Below are positions 43,164-55,344 of a stretch of 64,000 bases of DNA, in pieces. A program made the translations under genes and the position numbers. Source of the DNA: Niveomyces insectorum RCEF 264 (Eukaryota > Ascomycota > Sordariomycetes > Hypocreales > Cordycipitaceae); contig AZHD01000005.1 of NCBI GenBank assembly GCA_001636815.1, positions 1,731,072-1,795,071 of the forward strand, written 5' to 3'. The number at the start of each line of letters is the position of its first letter. Positions within the stretch are counted from its first letter, which is position 1. A model generated the notes under the pieces. The model worked only from the letters and a program-made list of their open reading frames with translations, was not told where the DNA came from and searched no databases.

Positions 43164-44151
43164 TAGGAAAGAAGTATGAGGCGATCTGACAACCACAGGG
43201 CCCGAACTTTGTGGCTTCCGTTGTCAGAACTCTCGAGCCCGAGAAGCTGATGCTGATGCTTCTCTTGTTGCCGGCGAATGGGCCTCAGCACCCAAAATCC
43301 AGACGAACATTCCTCCTAGATACATTAGGGCGTACATTGGGCGATAGGTTGTTAGCCAGAATTTGCAGATACACGTGTTGGCGTACCTTCTCGGACATGT
43401 CTAGGGCCGATTCTGATGTTTTAATAATCTGTCGACGGCCTGCAGACTCGCATGGTTAGCAACCCACGAAAAAAACTTCTTCTTTAAAAAGAAGCCAAAG
43501 AAAGACGGCGTATATCGTACGCCATGCTCGTTGGTGCAGCCCGTTCTGGCGTTTCCGCCTCTCCGCTCTGTCCGCTAGCCTTGTCCAGTTGTCCCCATCG
43601 TAGCCATCGCCAGCGTTACGATCAGCATCGTCACGTCTGACGTGCCCTTTCTTCGTATCGTCAAGGTTTGCCTGGTCCGTCCTCTCGGATAAGGAGACAT
43701 CGGCCGTTGATTGAACCAGTCAAAACGACGCTTTGCTTACGATCTAAGCCTGGAACGGGCCTCCATTTCTAATAAATCCTGGTTGGGCCGTAGACCATCG
43801 ATACGACCAGGCATGCATCGTACATTCGACGGCCTGCGGCGCCGATCTCCTTATTTTGCCTTCCTGCCTTCCCGATGCGGCATGCTGGACCTGCCTGCTG
43901 CGTTGAAGTTGTGAGCTTATGCGCTAAAGTCGTATTAATCTAATAGGCAACCATTGGGCATGAATCGCCCGTTTAGGAAAGAGGCATGATCGCTTTGCAC
44001 AAGGCTCGGGGAGTCTCCTTCGACAGCGACATAAAGAGGACGACGACAGCACACTTTTTTATAGATTTTGATCAAACTTGTTTTCGACATTTTTATGTTT
44101 TGGTGCTATTTGATTTTTTTTTTTTTTTTTCCCTATATCATCACCGACACG

Positions 44152-45199
44152 ATGCTAGGCGTTACCGATTTCAACCCAGACACAGACATTCCGTCATTGG
44201 CCGGCAAGGTTATTTTTATCACAGAGGGTAGGAGAAGTTGTTTTGCAAAATATTCAAAAGCCTATCTCTCCTTGACTTATACTTATTTTTTTTGGTAGGA
44301 ACCGCGGGCTTGGACCGCGAGTCCGTCCTGGCCCTGGCAAAGCACGACCCAGCGCACATCTTCTTCACCGGCCGCAACACCGAAGCCGCTCAGGCGCTCA
44401 TTAACGAGGTACAAAACCAAGACAGTGGCAATTCTGGCAATGCCCGTGTTCCTGCCACAACGGCGGTTCCCGGAATAACCTTTCTGAAGCCGGACATGAC
44501 CTCGCTGGCCACCGTGAAAGCCATTGCCGCCAAGTTCGCCCACGACCGCCTAGATCTGCTCATATGCAACACGGGCATCATGGTCAATCCACCTGCCGTT
44601 AGCAAGGACTGTTTCAACCTGCAATTTTTCGTGAATTACTTTGCGCACGCGCTGCTGATTCGCACATTGTTTCCGGTACTTCAGCGGACCGCCGCCGCCA
44701 TCGTTAACCCGCCCAACGACATGCGCATTGTCAATCTCACGTCCACCGGCTAGCTCATTCACCCACAAGCGAGCATTGTATTTGACCAGCTACAGAAGTT
44801 TATGTACACCCACTTCATGGGTTCCTGGCTGCGTTACGGGTATGTTTATTTCTTTTTTATCTGGCCTTTCTAGACATACCCAGACAAAGCAAATTGGCGG
44901 CCATTGTATACACCCGCGAATTGGCTCGGCGCTATCCAAACATCATATCCGTAACTATCCACCCCGGTGTCGTCAATACAAAGCTGGTAGCGGACCTCAG
45001 CTTTGCCAAAAGAAAGTTTGTATACTAGTCCAATGCTTTGGTCAGCAGAAAGCTGGTGGATTCGAATGAGGGCTGCTACAACCAGCTGTGGGCGACGGTG
45101 GGAGCCAACCGCGAAAAGCTTGTCAACGGCACCATAGACCATCCCATGGGCGTGCTGAAAAACGGCGAGCAGGACAATATTGAATTGCCTATCCCATAA
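44152..45199 (+). pseudogene. Short-chain dehydrogenase/reductase pseudogene
   Basis: Proposed exons 44152-44227, 44299-44839 and 44884-45199 form a 310-codon SDR broken by two in-frame TAG codons at 44751-44753 and 45026-45028. Splicing restores RYGQSKLAAIVYTRELARRY, the Tyr-x-x-x-Lys catalytic pair, and HPGVVNTKL. The dinucleotide-binding loop, normally TGGTAGLG-like in this subfamily, reads TEGTAGLD (GAG at 44224-44226, GAC at 44313-44315). The NAG motif reads NTG (ACG at 44571-44573). All these changes are explicable as G-to-A or C-to-T transitions. Introns 44228-44298 and 44840-44883 (44 bp) still have intact GT/AG ends. It is most likely a non-functional NADP-type dehydrogenase; the ancestral substrate is unknown. 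Confidence 0.8.
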
Positions 45200-48100
45200 C
45201 ATTGCTGCTGACATACAGCGCTGTGGATTCGATCAATTATTTATGACTGGTCTGATTTGTTACTCGACGCACGTTTATCGTATACCCTTTCTCACTCGTT
45301 TTCTCTTTACCTGGTTCATTTGAAAGTTTGTGCGGTAAGATACTTTATATATATTATTACAAAATAACTCCATTTTTTTCCTTCCACATTCTATTGGAGT
45401 AAATAAAAGGATGCATCTAGAAGTTTCTCGCTAGACGAGCTATCCGAAAGAAACAACGCGCGTAACTGCGTACGGAACATTTTCTCATCTTATCCCGTTT
45501 AGTCGTCTCTGCAACAGTCCTGTGCGTAAAGTCAAATGTACTTGCTTCGCCAAGCCGGTACCGGCACCGACAAAATCAGACACCGTAGACGCAATACAGA
45601 AACGGTGAGTCAAAGGAACAGCAAAGGCGGTGGCCTGGCATTTGGTAGCTATTACCGAAGAGACTAACAATAATGTACAAGCCAAGAAATTTCTATTTTT
45701 TCACAACGAACAACGAGAACATGGATGGTCATTATTTGGTGAACGGCACTGCTCAAACATGAACCATCTAGGCGATTCTTTTATCAAAACTTTTCTGGTT
45801 ATTTACTGATTCTTTCTCTATCACGAGTTTTTTCTTCTTTCCTCCCATACAACCTAGTCAAAGCTACGGGCACCACAGTGTCGACATAGTTTATATTTTC
45901 GCACGGGTGACTATTTACTGAAAAAAGGTGTGTGGAAACGCTTACGCAATTGTAGACGAAACACAGTCCCAAAACAGAGGCCAGTATTAGCTTTCATCCG
46001 CTCGTGATACAGCTCCGTCGCAATACTTGGCCGCCGGGTTAGTGGAAAGCTCACTGTTGTTTGATAGTGACAAAGTTGTATACCACTTTCGTTACCCTTT
46101 TTCCACTCGTGACGTTTTTCGAATATCAGAATCTCGGAGAACTTTGTCTCCCGACATTCCACCAAGTGGTGATTTGACCCTGGTTTTGCCTTTTGCTCGA
46201 GAAATTACACCATTTTGAATCCCGAAAGCAGATATTGTCGCCGGTGCCTTTTGTGATACAGGCCGGTTTAGGAAACATTTGGCAAGCTGGTTTTACGTTT
46301 TGATTTTTCCCTGCGTCATGCTTTTGGGTGACTTCGTAAAATTCGGCCTTGTTGTTGATTAGTCTCTTTCTTTTCTCGGCTTTGTATCTTGCAAGCATCT
46401 TCGCAGATGACTTCAAGGTTCGGGCGTAAGGAACATACGTCTTGAAAACACACGGCATGCCCAGAAAAAAAAAGTGCTGCCGTTTTTGTTGTTGAGACTC
46501 AGGGGCAGCGTCAGTGTTGCGCTGCCAGGGCCATAGCTAACGGCAGTTCAAAACGAGAGGGCGCCAAGAGACGAAACGGCAGCTGTTGCCGGCACAAAAA
46601 AAACGAATCAAGAAAAACGGTCCACAAGCAAGGAGATGTTTGGATCGTGAGACGGATGATGAAGCAGACCACTGGCAATTTGGCAAGTACGCGTATTGCC
46701 CCGTGCTCTGCGGATTTCAAAGCACTCTGCTCCATATGAGGCAACGCAAATAACGGGAAATCCGGGGCAACTTGGCAACGAATGACCACATCGGCACCAA
46801 AGTGGCCCAGCTCTCTACCCCGTAAAGTTTCGTCAGAATTGGGTCCCCATCGTCTTCGGGCCTTTTTCGTTTCCACCTGCTCCCTTTTTTATTTAGCCCT
46901 TCTTTCCACGTGTTTCTCGGTAATGGCAAGGATTGTCCAAACTCTTGGCCTCGTGTCTTCAGGCAGATATGGAGGGGGCGTGGAGGGTGTATGAAAGAAG
47001 AAGAACAAAAAAAATCCGGCAGTTGATGTCGTGTTTTGGTGACGAATACGTAATATCGGCGGTTGAATTCACGTCGCTATATTTTTCCCCGGCAGATGTG
47101 GACAATGTGACCTTCCATTTCCCCTTTCTCTTCCCTACACTTATGGGGTCTTTGTTTGTGTAGGCCACAAGAAAAATATCAAATAAAAATAACAAACAAT
47201 TTGACAAAAAAACAAACATTTGCGAGAACTTTGGAGGTGACTACCCAGTAAGAAACCAGCATGTGAATTGCAACTGTGCGTGGTTGACCGTTGCATGTCC
47301 TTTCTTGGAAAAGGGGTCTTCTCCGTCTTGCACAGAAATCAATTCCTCGTAGAAGATGGCTCAATAGCATGGATATGTCTCTTCATTGTATTGCATGCGT
47401 ACTGACCTCAAAGGACCTTCCCCCTCAGTGCGTCCTTCATTCGAAAGATTAATGTTCCATATTCCAGTTACCTTGATTTGTATGTGCGGTTCTCGCTATA
47501 CCATTCTACCATTCTTGAAACAAAGCTGCATCCCTTTGGCTGTGATCCAAAATGGAGGAGCAGAAACTAACAGCGATAAGAAAGGGGGGTGTCTCTACGT
47601 CGTAGTGTTCGCCTAATAAATGTTACCGGCCCGCTGGTAAGATAGCAGAGACGTTGTCGGTTCCCATGTACGAGGTTTTTGGTATGCTGTAGATAACACA
47701 GGAAATGGAACGTTGCTTTCTGTGTTGAATAGGTTGTAGCAGAAAGCTGCTCCGAGATAGTAACAATGAGAGAAGAATTGAAAAGGTCCCAAGGGTCCGG
47801 GTTTCAGCTCTCTTTTATTTCTTGTTTTTTGTTTCCTCTTTCTCTCAAAGTGCCACGTTTCCGTCAGATCTGGTAATTTGGTTACATCGTCGAGTAGGAA
47901 AGACAGGCTTTGTTCTATTTTCTGGATTCATTATCATTTTATATGAGCTGTGAGCCTTCCGACCTCTTTTTGCAATCCTTTTAAGGAACTCTATTAAAGA
48001 AGATAAGCGAAGAGAGACGCATCGCCAAAGCTACCCAACCGGTCCGAGTCTAATAAGAACGCCAGGCAAAAACGATATTAGAATAAAGAATCTTGAACAA

Positions 48101-48309
48101 AATGGTTCACCGAATAAGATAAACCAGAACGATACGAAGGACGAAACCGCATCCTATAAACGCCAAAAGTGCCCGACCCTGAGGCCTATATCAGATGATT
48201 AAGTGACCAAGATGGTCTCGATGAAAGTGACCGATGGGAGAAAAGATAAGACAGGTGAAGGAAAGCGAAGTTGGACTCGATATGAAGACCCGAGATGTCG
48301 GTGCTAGGT
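45200..48309. other. 3.1-kb gene-free region
   Basis: AT-rich, mixed-composition DNA between the SDR pseudogene and the DHA2 transporter 3' end. Open frames are short, unspliced and without recognisable motifs. No repeats or RNA genes were identified. Confidence 0.4.
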
Positions 48310-50231
48310 TCATTGCTCCGGCTGCAGCTTCTCGCTTGCTGCCGCCGCCCCTGCTGCTGTGTTGCCCTTGTTTTTGCTGTTGTCCACCAGCGCCTGCTGC
48401 GTGACGTGCTCCTGGTTCAGGCTGTGGGGGCGGATGAACCAGCTCAGCACAAAGCAGAGCGCCGCGAACGCCAACAGCGCAAAGTAGATGACCCGCAGGC
48501 TCTCGCTGTATGCCCGCACGAGCACCTCCTTCTCGGGGCCGGCATCCATGGCGTTGATTACGGAGATGATGGCCGTCGCGTCGTGTGAGTACGTGTCGGC
48601 CACGGGCGCCAGGGCTGGGATCGCCAGCAGCTTCTTCTTGAAGGCGTTCTGGAAGATGACGCCGCCGACGGCGACACCAATCGACTGGCCAAACGTGCGC
48701 AGGAAGGAGAAAAAGGCCGTCGCCTGGGCATTGAAGGCGGGCTCGCAAGCCGCTTGGATGGACAGGCCCATGGCCGGGAACAGCATGCCGGCGCCGACAC
48801 CGATCGGGACGTTGAGCCAGACCCAGGCGGCGACGGAGGTGTCGGGGTTCAGCTTCAGGAGCAGGCCAGAGCCGACGACAGTGAGGCACCAGCCGATCCA
48901 GAGCGACCAGCGGTAATGGCCCGTGATGCCGGCAACGACGCCGACCATGGCGGCGGCTGGCGCCACGGTCAGTGTTTCGGGCAAGACGGCGACGGCCGAG
49001 ATGATGGGCTTGTACCCTTTGACGCCCTGGTAGTAGAGTGCTGGTGAAATGGTTAGAAAAGAAAAAAAAAAGTGTGTTACAAAAGAGAGACCCGAGGGCC
49101 GGAGGGGGGGGGAGAAAGACACTCACGCAAAAAGTACAACAGCGACCAGAGAATGGCGCCGTGGAAGATGGTCATGACGTAGTTGAGGATCATGTCGTAG
49201 TTGTTGAAGATGCGGCGGTTGAGGATGGGTTCACCAGGGACGAAGAACTCGTAGAAGCCAAAGGCGACGAGGCCAACGGGGCCGATGATGAGCGGCAGCA
49301 GGACGCGGAAGGAGCTCCAGGGGTACACAACACCGCCGGTGGTCAAGCCGAACAAGAACGCCGTCGAGCTGGCGGTAAAGAGGATGGAGCCAACCCAGTC
49401 GAAGCGGCCCAGCTTCTGGGCAATGCCACCGGGAATGGCGGCCTGGTGCAGGAAGAGCACGACGAAGACGGCGCCGAGACCGATCATGGGCAGGTTGAGG
49501 TAGAAGATCCAACGCCACGTGACGTTCTGCGCAAACCCGGCGCCGATCAGAGGCCCCGTGACGGTGCCGACGCTCCACATGGCGCTCAGGGTTGAGAGCC
49601 ACGTGGGGCGGAAGGCCAGCGGTACCAGGTCGGTGACGACAACCTCGGTCAGGGCAATGAGGCCGCCGCCACCGATGCCCTGAATGGTGCGGCCGGCGAT
49701 GAGGACGGTGAAGTTGCCGGCGAGGGCGGCGATGAGCGAGCCGGCACCGAACAGGATACAGACGACGTAGATCATGTACTTGCGGCCGAAGATGCTGCTG
49801 AGCGAGGCCGTGGTGGGCTGCAGGACGGTGCTGGCGAGCAAGAAGCTGGTGCCGGACCAAAAGGCCTCGAGGGCGCTGCCGCCGAGGGCGTTGCTGATGA
49901 CGGGCAGGGCTACAGACAGGCTGGTGGCGTCGAGGGCGACGGCGATGGTCAGGACGAGCAGGGCAGAGAAGGCGAGGTAGAGGCTGCGGGTGGCCTTGAA
50001 GACGGGCTTGCCGTTGACCATTTCAACGTCGCCGCCGCCGGTCACGACAGGCTCGAGGTCGTCGTTGTTGCGGTGTGCGGTTCTGGTGCTGGTGCGGGAG
50101 ACGGTGGCCTGTGCCACGGGCGCCACGTCGCCGTCGGTCACATTGCCAAGCTCTTCTTGTGTAGACGAGGCGGCGGTGTCCGAGCCGGGCCGCTCCGGCT
50201 GCTGTTCTTTTGTGTCTCTTTCGGAATCCAT
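48310..50231 (-). CDS. DHA2-family MFS drug:H+ antiporter (14 TM)
   Basis: Minus-strand exons 49127-50231 and 48310-49040 give 611 aa. The 86-bp intron has GTGAGT, TCTAACC and CACCAG, joining LLYFL to PLYYQGVKGYKP. ATG 50231 is the first ATG of the frame; the open frame extends upstream without one. A 75-residue charged cytosolic N-terminus precedes TM1 with VALDATSLSVALPVISNALG, then SLSSIFGRKYMIYV (motif A), AGRTIQGIGGGGLIALTEVV (motif B region), GPLIGAGFAQNVTWRWIFYL (motif C of antiporters) and LGRFDWVGSILF. Fourteen TM segments are expected. DHA2 proteins export toxic compounds, secondary metabolites or siderophores; no biosynthetic gene is adjacent to suggest a specific cargo. The C-terminus is a short Ala/Gln/Lys tail. 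Confidence 0.87.
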
Positions 50232-51769
50232 GCTGGCAGACTGTCGAGAAGAAGCCCGAGCAAGTTGATGCCGGGTCAACGGATGAGTCTATTGTTTATG
50301 GTCGTGATATACAAGAGAGAGTGTTCTTGTCAGGTCCGATATTAGACGTCGTGGGTAAGGACTTAGTGAACAAAGAAAATAAAACCAGAGAATGAAAAAA
50401 GAAAGGCTGATAATGACAATTCTTTCCATCCAACATCTGGGGGTAGAAGTCGAGGGGCCGTTTTCTTTATACTTTTTCGTTGTCTTCGCTAAGTCTTAAC
50501 CACGTACGGAACGGAGCAGAGCAATGACGAAAGGCCCTCTTCGGTCCCATCATTGCATTTCTAATTCCTGTTCCATGTTTCGGAGGATTGAAAAACACAG
50601 ACGGGCAAAAAAAATAAGATAAGAAAAGAGGACCAAGGCCGGCAGGCAAAGCGAACAACGAAATCGCCAAGAAAAACAAAGCTCCGTTCTGAACGGCGTA
50701 TTACGGAGACACCCCACAAGCAAGCAAGGCTTACGCGCGAGAGCAGATAGAAAAACCCCCTAAAAAAGAGGAAAAAGGTAAAAATGGTAGAAAGGGGGGC
50801 GTTTCTGGGGACCCGTCGGTTTGCAACCCAATTTCTCACGCATGGCCCCGTTCCTCCGTAACGCGTGCGAGGAATACGTCGAACGGGGCCAGAGCGAACA
50901 GGCAAAGCCGGAGTGGAGCTTCGCAACGAAAAATCCCACCGCAAACGGGGCGTGGCGTGGTCCTTGACCCAGGCATCCCGCCCGTTGGCCGCGTTCCTTT
51001 CAGCTGCGGATTTAGGTAGGTTTAGGCTTTGACACTTACAAGTTCCATAAAAGGAAACGCCCCGGCCGCAGGCGCTATGCCCTATGCTTGCGGCTGCATT
51101 ACAGTGTGGACTCGTCTCGGATTCGGACGAGCCCTCTCTGGTCCGTTGGGCCAACTCTCGTTTCATTTCTTACATTCTGGTTTCTGACCACCATTGGCTG
51201 AGGGCTGTTGGTCTCGGTTCTGCCTTGGAGGTCATCTTGTCACCCAAAACAGATGTAAGAATCATAAGCGGGTTTCTCGTGCTGCGTATTCTATAGACAA
51301 TATTGTCTCCCACAGGACGGCTGAACATCACTCTTGATTATGCGTTGGAATCGTGTTGGTTTTCCAATCTAGGAGACAACATTCTCGTTACAACCATTGC
51401 AATGGCCAGCTGGAGGTCTCAGGTTGCACACGGGCACGGCAAACATGCGCCAGCAACAACAACGACGACAGCCGTTTCGTCCCAATATGCAGAAATTAAT
51501 TCGCCTGCACAGTAAGGCTACAGTCCAAAGCGAAACCGAGATACGAGAGACGATGCAAAGAAACCAAACCGTCGTGGATGTTGAGCAGACTACGGACAAA
51601 AGGACGATAATGGACGGAGAAAAAAAGAAAATACACCGACCTTGTGACGATGCACTCTCCGTAGAATCACGAAGAGCATTCAATACGTGCTTCCGTCCAT
51701 TGCCGAATATCATCTCTTCGCACTCTCGTCAGGAGTCCTGAGGAGTTTCGGGTCAACTATAATGATAGA

Positions 51770-51797
51770 TGACATAAACGGGACACCGTTTATGTCA
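51770..51797. repeat. Perfect 11-bp inverted repeat with 6-base loop
   Basis: TGACATAAACG (51770-51780) and CGTTTATGTCA (51787-51797) flank GGACAC. The sequence could form a hairpin or be a palindromic binding site; it lies far from annotated starts. Confidence 0.65.
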
Positions 51798-52153
51798 AAT
51801 GATTGGTTTTACTCGGTTTTCTTACTTTGGATTTTTTTATGGCATCCATATCGAGATCGACTCGTCTTCGCTTCTTAAAGCTGACGCAAGAAATGTAAAA
51901 AAAAGAAGAAACTGCGCAACAAGGCTAAACGGCACTTCAACAGACGTTGTGCCTGTTTCCGGAGTTTCCCGTTGTGAATACGGGGGGAGCACTATTGGGG
52001 AGGACGACGATTGCCAAACAATGGAACGGAACGAGAGGCGGTGCAACATTAGGCCGTCTCCGCTCGAGGCAAGGCCAAAGCGAGCAGCGCCCCATCACCA
52101 AACCGAGAATGCAGCTCCGTCTCCGTTCCGGGTCCCTTGCTTACATACTCGCA

Positions 52154-52179
52154 TGGGGCGTATTGCTCCGTACGCCCCA
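52154..52179. repeat. Perfect 9-bp inverted repeat around TTGCTCCG
   Basis: TGGGGCGTA (52154-52162) and TACGCCCCA (52171-52179) flank TTGCTCCG, so the loop plus right arm contains a CTCCGTA copy, as in the inverted repeat at 42693-42728. Confidence 0.6.
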
Positions 52180-52907
52180 CTACTTCTTCCGACCACATCC
52201 TTCAAGCTTGGAGGCCCTCATTACGGGGCAACGACAATGAAGGGAAAGAAAGAATACCAGTTTCTTTCTAGATTCGACCTACGTCTACGAGAACCCTGCT
52301 GTTGGGCCGGCAAAGGAGTAATTTGGCTCCCCAGAACGTGTCCGAACATGGCTACAGACGGCCTGCGGCATTGCGGACTGTGGCGCCAGGGCGTGCAGAC
52401 GGCGTGTACCGCAAGCGGGACTGGGCTTCGCGGTCAAGATATTCTCTCCCAGGCGGCCGGCCGATGTCTGGTGCAACGGCGGCGTCGAGCAGCAGCTAGG
52501 CACGATCCATATCGACCATTTTGCTACTAGCGAGCCCGACCTAGTCATCTGTTGCTGACGCACAAATGCTAGTATAAGATGAACGTGATGAGCAACGAGG
52601 TTCCGGTAAGGCTAGGCGGCCTGGGTATCCAACCTAAAGTATTAACGGTTTTTATTCATCCTGTAGACGTCTAGGTGGAGGGTCTTCAGCATAATTTAAG
52701 GTGCGCGAGAGACGATGGATCCTGAAAAGGAGATGAAGTGCACATAGTATAGTTTCATTTCTTAAATCAACGCAACCGCCATCGCCGCAGCTGGGGAGAA
52801 AAGCCGTGGTAGCCACCGAGGCAAGCAATATATCAACATCTACAGCGTGCTTCTCTCATTAAAAATGAGACACGAAAACTTGTAAACGCACAGAAAGCGT
52901 TGGCAAC

Positions 52908-54211
52908 CTAAAGCTCGTCGTCGTCATCCTCTTCGGCATCGCCAGCTCCGCCGTTTTTGGCACCCCGTCCTGTATCACCGGCTGGCTCCTCCTCGCCCTC
53001 GTCGTCGTCGTCCTCCTCCTCCTCATCCGTCATGAAAGGCACAAACGTAAAATGCAGCCACTGCATGCCACCGCTTCCACTGCTGGCGCCGCCGGCCCCG
53101 CCGGCCGCGCCCGCTCCACCGAGCCCACTACCAAACCCCGCGTTCTCCATCTCCACCATGAACTGCAGGCTGAGCACTCCCTGCCGGTCGCCCCGGATGC
53201 TGACCTTGCTGGCCAGCCGCATGGCCTCGGTCGCCGCCTTGATCAGGTCGAACTTGAAACTCTGCGTCCAGCGCGCGCCGACCCAGAGGGATTCGAAAAG
53301 GCCGCGACCGCGCGAAAAGTCCACGCTCGAGCTGCCCAGGGGCCCCTGGCTGGCGAGCCGCAGGTAGGGCGCGTTGGGCACCACCGAGAGGGTGAGCAGG
53401 TTGGGCGACGCGGGGGCGAGCTCGACGAGGGCGTCGAGGAGCCAGCGCGGCTGCATGATCATCTTGAACTGGAGGTTGTCGCGGTCAAAGGGGATGGGCT
53501 CGAGCGCCTCGGGCACGTAGGTGGCGAGGTTGCAAGTGGTCTTGACGGCGGCCTCCTCGAGGACGATGCCAAAGGGCGCGCCTTCTTCGACGTACGTGAG
53601 GCTGCAGGTGCCCGGCATGCCGAGAATCTGGTGGCTGAAGGCGTCCGTACCTTGCATTTGCTGCTGCTGCTGCGGCTGCTGCCTGTTGTAGTTGCTGTAA
53701 CTGCTGTTGGTCGCGGCGGCGGTGCCGCTACGCATGCTGCGGTAGGCATCCGGGTCGGGTTTGATCGGACGAGAAAGAGGGGCGTCCGTGACGCCAAAGA
53801 TCTGCAACGCCTCGAGCAACGCCGGCAGCGAGATCTGGAAGCTGACCGGAAGCGCGTCGTCCTCCTCACCCGCTTCTTCCTCAACATTGTTGGCACGGTT
53901 GCCAATAGTAGCTCCCCGCGGCGGATTGAGTGCATACGCCGCAAACATGGACTTGCTTAACGACGCCATGCCTACTCATTTCGTATCCCTCGTTAACATA
54001 AAACTCCCCCATAAAATCCACCCGAAAAAAGAATTGGCCAACAACTTTGACGCCTACCTTGCATGACGCGCGTGTGGTCGGCAATAAACTTGATGCCGTC
54101 TTCGGAGATTTCGACGTGAACTTTGTTGGAAAAACTAACACAGCGCAGAAGCTGGTAGATGGGCCGGGTCGACATGGCCAACGCCCGGAAGAGAGGAGCT
54201 GGCGCGTCCAT
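52908..54211 (-). CDS. RAD1: Rad1 subunit of the 9-1-1 DNA-damage checkpoint clamp
   Basis: Minus-strand exons 54058-54211 and 52908-53971 give 405 aa. The 86-bp intron starts GTAGGC and ends AGTAG, joining FIADHTRVMQ to GMASLSKSMFAAY. The protein has a PCNA-like clamp fold: N-terminal LFRALAMSTRPIYQLLRCVS and VHVEISEDGIKF, middle DRDNLQFKMIMQPRWLLDAL and PYLRLASQGPLGSSSVDFS, C-terminal RLASKVSIRGDRQGVLSLQF and WLHFTFVPFM. These blocks match Rad1/Rec1-type (budding-yeast Rad17) proteins, which form a ring with Rad9 and Hus1 at damaged DNA. It is longer than fission-yeast Rad1 (about 320 aa) because of a Gln-rich insert after residue 140, a Gly/Ala loop, and a very acidic Glu/Asp tail. It sits in tandem with OST5, 275 bp downstream of that gene's stop. 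Confidence 0.85.
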
Positions 54212-54486
54212 TGTGTGGCGGAAATGAAATTTTCAGGTGATCTCGCAAAGAAAAATCAAAAAAATGCTGGGGAGGGAGAGGGCCGAAAAGGGGAGCAGAT
54301 AAAACACACACGACTGGTAAATAAACGCCCAAACAAGTCAAAGACAACCGCAATACGCCCGCTATATCAGTTATGATACAGATTTCCTTTTTCCCTTGAT
54401 TTTTTTTTTCTAAAACCCCCAACGCTTGCACAACCTTTCAAACATACAACAAGCCTCCTCGCTTTTGTCGGTGGGTTTTTTTCGTA

Positions 54487-54875
54487 TCAGACGTACACTC
54501 CCACTGCACAGAACATGTATACCACGCCAAAGCTATAGGTCCACGAAGTCAGTTTATGCTAGAAAAACTGTAGAGAACAAGATAACCCCGTAGTTTGCAA
54601 AGAAAGACGTACGCGATTGCTAATGCGGCCGGAAGGCCGAGGAGAGAGATGCTCGCAAAAGTCCGGTCTAGCGGATGGTTAGTAGCTGTCTACCCACGAA
54701 AATCAACAGTGTGCAGTGTGCAGCAGGAGTACTTACGAAGCAAGAAACTGCCCGTCAGGCCAAGACCGAGGACCAACAACGAAAAACCGACGAAAAATTG
54801 GCTGCCCTTTCCGACGGTGGGCAAAAAAGGACTGCCGGATGCAGTTTGCCAGAGCTCATGCAGCGAAGAATCCAT
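54487..54875 (-). CDS. OST5: Oligosaccharyltransferase subunit Ost5
   Basis: Minus-strand exons 54737-54875, 54613-54667 and 54487-54532 give 79 aa. Introns are 54668-54736 (GTAAGT, CTACTAAC, GCTAG) and 54533-54612 (GTACGT, AACTGACT, TATAG). The spliced product begins MDSSLHELWQTASGSPFLPT, continues KGSQFFVGFSLLVLGLGLTG, and ends LPAALAIAFGVVYMFCAVGV plus two residues. Two TM helices in this layout and the length near 80 aa are those of Ost5/TMEM258, which docks on the Ost1-Stt3 side of the ER oligosaccharyltransferase that N-glycosylates nascent proteins. It is divergent from GCN5, with 469 bp between the two ATGs. No other N-glycosylation gene is nearby. Confidence 0.85.
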
Positions 54876-55344
54876 GTAGTTGGTTTGCGAAGGAGAAGCA
54901 GGCCCCAAAAAAAAACACTAGCAAAAAAGAAACAGAAAATGAGACTAGAATAATGCTAACGTGCGAAAGTGACCGTATTTTGACTTTGTGGTGGACTCGA
55001 ATAGCTTTGTTCGGTAGTTGACGCGAAAAGGACAACGAGGACGAAGCTATTCAGGAAACTGGCCAAAGAGCAACGGTAGCTTCAACAATTGCGGGAGGAT
55101 ATATCCAGAATAGGTTTAGCGTCAGTTACACATCTCACGCTTGCCTATGGCACGTGCCTGGAATATTAGTCATTCATAGAAGGCAGAAAGCGAGGGAGGC
55201 CCGCTTTTCCAACGCCACCACCGTTTTGGCCACTTTCTGAACGGGGAAGGCGGCGTCGCGACCCCATCTCAGAGGCGAGCGCCCTTGTTTTGCGACAACG
55301 CCCGGGACATCTCACCCTTCCAACCTGCGGGCGCGCACATCGCC
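54876..55344. promoter_or_regulatory. Divergent promoter between OST5 and GCN5
   Basis: A compact 469-bp bidirectional region separates two housekeeping starts. No TATA box is evident. The part next to GCN5 is GC-rich; the part next to OST5 is A-rich. Confidence 0.55.

Larger units (their letters stand above)
38973..44151. other. 5.2-kb gene-poor region
   Basis: 38973-41050 is A/G-rich on the + strand (pyrimidine-rich on the minus strand), consistent with the leader and promoter of the 1247-aa gene, with GAAA/AAAG runs around 40540-40620. 41050-43000 is mixed and contains a 26-base A run and an inverted repeat. A GC-rich relic lies at 43011-43163. 44040-44151 is T-rich and precedes the dehydrogenase pseudogene. 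Other frames are not supported. Confidence 0.45.
50232..52907. other. 2.7-kb gene-free region
   Basis: 50380-50800 is A/G-rich, matching the minus-strand DHA2 leader. A degenerate copy of the dispersed word lies at 50698-50708 and another at 52161-52172. Two perfect short inverted repeats are present. A + strand open stretch without ATG at 52322-52558 may be a relic. No intact gene is supported. Confidence 0.4.

Noticed and set aside
51799..52530. 243-codon plus-strand frame
   Set aside because: Mixed composition, no motif, crosses a likely relic in a different frame and has no splice or start support.
53052..53960. 302-codon plus-strand frame opposite RAD1
   Set aside because: Shadow of the RAD1 second exon; no recognisable content.
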